Below the pieces are notes generated by a model that saw nothing but the letters and a program-made list of their open reading frames with translations, ran no database searches and was not told the origin of the DNA. The position numbers and the translations under genes are program-made. Shown piece by piece: positions 18,764-19,709 of a stretch of DNA of 19,709 nucleotides (positions are counted from its first letter, which is position 1; every line of letters starts with the position of its first letter). Source of the DNA: Halocaridina rubra (Eukaryota > Arthropoda > Malacostraca > Decapoda > Atyidae); assembly GCA_037179515.1 (NCBI GenBank), contig JAXCGZ010022087.1, forward strand, positions 1-19,709. The letters are read 5' to 3'.

Positions 18764-19351
18764 TCTCTCACAAAAGATGTCACACTGGCGTAATTACACG
18801 ATTGCAACATGCCTTCAAAATATTCAGAATGCAATCAATGCCAGCTGGAAGAAATTGTGGCCAAAAGTCATCCACGACTACAAGGGATTTGCTCCTAACG
18901 AAATGCACAAGTCGGCAGTTGCGAAAGCTGTGAAGTTGGCTGCATTGCTAGGAGGAGAAGGCTTTAAAGATATGACTCAGGAAAATGTGAATGAACTGAT
19001 TGACTGCCACTCGCAGCCTTTGAGTGATGAAGAATTGGAAGAAATGACGAATTCAGCGAGCGAAGAAGAGGAAAAAATTCAGGAAACGCACGAAGAAATT
19101 GAAGAACCTGGCCTTACACTCGAACGTCTGGCAACCATATATCAATATGTGAAAGCAGCCCAACAACTCTCGCAGGAATATGACGATAATTGGTTCGTTC
19201 GGTAACTTTCTGCAATTTTCTCGACAGTGCCATGATTCCTTACCATACCATCATGCAACAAAAGAAGAAACAGCGACAGCAACTCCCCATTACAATGTTC
19301 TTCTCCCCCAAAAAGCAGCCGTAAAGCTTTTATTGGCTGCAAAATAATTTC

Positions 19352-19570
19352 CTCCGTGGCAAAATGGTAGCGTCTGCAACTCTGAGGCGGCAGGTCGAGG
19401 GTTCGCACCCCGTCACAGACTGAGGTTAGTAAGGGCATACACTCAGGGTAACGATTACATCTGCCAAAACAAGTCCTTCGTAAGAGGGCAACCGTCCTAG
19501 CCCTTAGTAGAAAAGGGAGTTTGTGACGTAAAACCAAATCCATCCATTATTATTATATTATTACTATTAC

Positions 19571-19601
<31 letters not shown>

Positions 19602-19605
19602 ATTG
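19352..19605 (+). mobile_element. tRNA-derived SINE with ATT-repeat tail
   Basis: The head carries RNA polymerase III promoter boxes. Box A is TGGCAAAATGG (19357-19367), a perfect fit to TRGYNNARNNG. Box B is GGTTCGCACCC (19400-19410), one base off GGTTCGANNCC. Their spacing (33 bases between boxes) is that of a tRNA gene. A tRNA-unrelated body follows to about 19545 and then an ATT-rich tail. The head no longer folds into a clearly complete tRNA and lacks a credible acceptor stem, so I do not call a tRNA gene. It sits in the 3' UTR of the Tigger, about 28 bases after the transposase stop. Its 3' tail merges with a microsatellite, so the right end is approximate. Confidence 0.85.
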
Positions 19606-19640
19606 GCAACAATAATCTTCCTTTGATGATGATTGTGGAG

Positions 19641-19682
<42 letters not shown>

Positions 19683-19690
19683 ATCATTAT
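19546..19690. repeat. ATT microsatellite blocks
   Basis: Two long ATT/TTA runs (about 19546-19601 and 19637-19689) are separated by about 35 bases of unique sequence. The first is the SINE tail; the second may be an expansion from it or a separate repeat. Confidence 0.9.
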
Positions 19691-19709
19691 TATTGCTGTT
19701 ATCAAGGGT

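Larger units (their letters stand above)
16786..18765 (-). mobile_element. 5'-truncated CR1-like LINE nested in the transposase gene
   Basis: A minus-strand LINE of about 1.98 kb. TCTCA occurs just before it (16781-16785) and at its other edge (18766-18770), fitting a short target duplication. Removing 16786-18770 joins the Tigger frame exactly (DKDFS then QKMSHWRNYT). The copy starts just after the endonuclease domain and covers the linker, the complete reverse transcriptase and the C-terminus. There is no poly-A tail; the 3' end, at the left, is a short UTR with a hairpin and a TAGGTAAATA end. The missing poly-A and the C-terminal style (HSLKLRKKTSLQDVRKYFFS) point to the CR1/L2 group. Confidence 0.88.
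15588..19324 (+). pseudogene. pogo/Tigger-type transposase (CENP-B HTH plus DDD), broken
   Basis: Without the nested LINE the gene has about 1.75 kb, or some 580 codons, a normal Tigger length. The start MPPKRPSPSKASGSQPKRQR is chosen because it is shared with 13967. Domains in order: psq-type HTH (residues about 22-70, VDKVKLLDMLKEEK to STVRYIKK), CENP-B-type HTH (about 85-185, ending KGWFFIFQKRYGLKGVSVHG), and a DDE domain. The first catalytic Asp is in NMDETG (16258-16260) and the third in PMDQGV (16693-16695). The second is Ala (MANAGGH, codon 16600-16602) where the family has DNA-x-GH. Lesions: TGA at 15891, frameshift in the A run at 15927-15934, TAG at 16513, LINE insertion after 16785, and a frameshift at about 19203-19208. 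The acidic C-terminus ends LPITMFFSPKKQP, stop at 19322-19324. Confidence 0.92.
14485..19709 (+). mobile_element. long pogo/Tigger transposon, right end beyond the window
   Basis: The element begins with CAGTGATCCTTCGCTGCATC after TA. Next come TTCGCGTTTTCACTGTACCAC, shared with 12921 onward, a leader of about 1.1 kb with four tandem units, a transposase gene at 15588-19324 and a short 3' UTR. A LINE (16786-18765) and a SINE (from 19352) are nested in it. No 3' terminal inverted repeat is seen before the window ends, so the right limit is open. Without the insertions it would be over 2.9 kb, the size of a full-length Tigger. Confidence 0.85.

Noticed and set aside
19352..19425. A functional tRNA gene
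   Set aside because: Pol III boxes are good, but the acceptor stem is not convincing and the sequence continues into a SINE body with an ATT tail.

Overview
The window is eukaryotic repeat-rich DNA. It holds no bacterial genes, operons, tRNA or rRNA genes. Its repeat mix is arthropod-like: Jockey- and CR1-type LINEs, several pogo/Tigger DNA transposons, a hAT element, a tRNA-derived SINE with an ATT tail, and AT-rich microsatellites. A decapod crustacean is the best guess, but that is an inference from repeat content only.

Host gene: two exons on the minus strand have good splice sites and compatible phase (10551-10687 upstream, 2949-3077 downstream). They encode a coiled coil whose heptad register runs unbroken across the join. 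The peptide resembles an N-terminal part of the ciliary transition-zone protein CEP290, judged from memory. The roughly 7.5 kb between them would be an intron full of transposons, and most of the rest of the window would be intron or flank of the same gene.

Layout. About 530-2520: badly decayed Jockey-type LINE (+). 2657-2826 and 9617-9782: two inverted copies of a dispersed repeat. 3666-5913: complete non-autonomous hAT with an 8-bp target duplication, itself hit by a 5'-truncated LINE (3970-5398). About 7091-7380: 85-bp tandem repeat that seems split by a Tigger-like relic (about 7380-8835) carrying a LINE tail on the minus strand. 11100-11202: inverted repeat. 11370-11713: tandem duplication. 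11946-12478: Tigger 3' end with a 201-bp tandem repeat. 12921-14398: internally deleted Tigger with both termini. 14403-14484: (TA)41. From 14485 past the right edge: a long Tigger of the same family, with a tandem-repeat leader, a broken transposase gene (15588-19324), a minus-strand LINE nested in that gene (16786-18765) and a SINE in its 3' UTR (19352-about 19605).

The transposase is dead: two nonsense codons, at least two frameshifts, a nested LINE, and loss of the second catalytic aspartate. All LINE copies are truncated and mutated. I see no intact mobile gene and no novel defence or metabolic system. The most informative points are the host exons, the datable nesting (hAT then LINE; Tigger then LINE and SINE), a LINE 3' UTR that carries a 23-nt patch of another LINE family, and the head-to-tail Tigger pair around a TA microsatellite.
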